From CAYNFH01 sp964396385 (GTDB lineage: Bacteria > Armatimonadota > Chthonomonadetes > Chthonomonadales > CAJBBX01), in contig CAYNFH010000312.1 of assembly GCA_964396385.1 (NCBI GenBank), positions 1 to 6,008 of the forward strand: a stretch of 6,008 nt of DNA, given 5' to 3'. A model generated the notes under the pieces. It was not told where the DNA came from and did no database searches. It worked only from the letters and a program-made list of their open reading frames with translations. This document shows positions 5,696 through 6,008 of this stretch, one piece after another. Position 1 is the first letter of the stretch; each line of letters begins with the position of its first letter. The position numbers and the translations under genes are program-made.

Positions 5696-6008
5696 TCATC
5701 CCTGCGTCAGGTCCAGCAGCATCAGCCGGCCGCACAGGTCCTCCACGTGATTGCCCACGGCGAGCGCGGCATACACCTGGCCTTGCACGTCCAGTGGCGA
5801 CTGGCCCTGCGCCCACTCCGGCAGCCGGATGCCGTCCTCTTCCAGGGCGATGGTCTGGAACCCCTGCCGGGCGTACGTGGTCCACGGCAGCACGCCGAAC
5901 CAAACGGCGTAGTCGAACAGCTCCTGGGAGCCGCCCAGGGCCAGGACCGCTGCATAGCCGTGCTCGCGCGCCCACCGCACGGACTCCCTGCAAAGCGCGG
6001 TGGCGATG
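5696..6008 (-). CDS. GNAT-type N-acetyltransferase, C-terminal part (cut by window edge)
   Basis: The frame is open from the right edge to a TGA at 5696-5698, giving 103 residues. It begins IATALCRESVRWAREHGYAAVLAL, which fits motif A of GNAT acetyltransferases: the (R/Q)xxGxA/G acetyl-CoA pyrophosphate loop running into its helix, with the first loop residues lost at the edge. TTYARQGFQTIAL fits motif B (YxxxGF). GNAT enzymes move an acetyl group from acetyl-CoA to an amine on a small molecule, peptide or protein; the substrate cannot be told from this half. A GTG at 5978-5980 is internal and is not a real start, since similarity continues upstream of it. The stop lies 77 bp before the start of the hydrolase remnant on the same strand. 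Confidence 0.72.
   Translation of the reverse strand, partial: IATALCRESVRWAREHGYAAVLALGGSQELFDYAVWFGVLPWTTYARQGFQTIALEEDGIRLPEWAQGQSPLDVQGQVYAALAVGNHVEDLCGRLMLLDLTQG

Noticed and set aside
5616..5699. Start of the hydrolase at ATG 5697-5699, overlapping the acetyltransferase stop as ATGA
   Set aside because: The extra 27 residues are an Arg/Gly-rich string encoded by the octamer array and would bury the signal peptide. The ATG at 5618 places the hydrophobic segment at the N-terminus.

Overview
The window is about 6 kb of GC-rich bacterial DNA with densely packed genes. The prepilin N-terminus (RRGFTLIELLVV followed by ILFPVFAQAREKARQ) and its C-terminal H-X9-DG motif are typical of Armatimonadota or Planctomycetota-like genomes. 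I favour Armatimonadota from the FPVFAQAREKARQ stretch. This placement rests on remembered family patterns and not on a search. No rRNA, tRNA, CRISPR array, integrase or insertion sequence is visible.

Left block (1-1362, all minus strand). In transcription order this is a type IV pilin-like H-X9-DG prepilin (1362-583), a spacer with a hairpin and CTCTCACCT repeats, an 81-residue single-pass membrane protein with a Gly/Pro-rich tail (508-263), a strong hairpin that looks like an intrinsic terminator (207-237), and the N-terminus of a lipoprotein running off the left edge. Upstream lies a GntR-headed, LacI-type sugar-sensing regulator (2754-1444). It is preceded by a near-consensus sigma-70 promoter (TTGACA-17-TATACT) and two tandem operator-like sites just downstream of the -10, which suggests autoregulation.

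Centre (2755-3489). The divergent spacer is 315 bp long. The regulator promoter occupies its left end and the rest shows nothing convincing. A stand-alone receiver-domain protein follows on the plus strand, with the usual switch Thr/Ser replaced by Val.

Right block (3491-6008, minus strand). Transcription runs from the C-terminal half of a GNAT-type acetyltransferase (cut by the right edge), through a broken GH5-like secreted glycoside hydrolase gene that has lost the middle of its barrel and is frameshifted at the junction, to an intact L-rhamnose isomerase (rhaA). rhaA ends 1 bp from the convergent receiver gene. Short tandem repeats (7- and 8-bp units) fill the spacers on both sides of the hydrolase remnant. 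Similar repeat words recur near the prepilin 4 kb away.

The functional theme of the right block is sugar use: rhamnose isomerisation beside a decayed polysaccharide hydrolase. The LacI-type regulator could respond to a sugar, but its only visible candidate operators are at its own promoter. I do not see a clearly novel defence, mobile or biosynthetic system. The most interesting signals are the operator/promoter array, the hydrolase deletion junction and the repeat-filled leader of rhaA.
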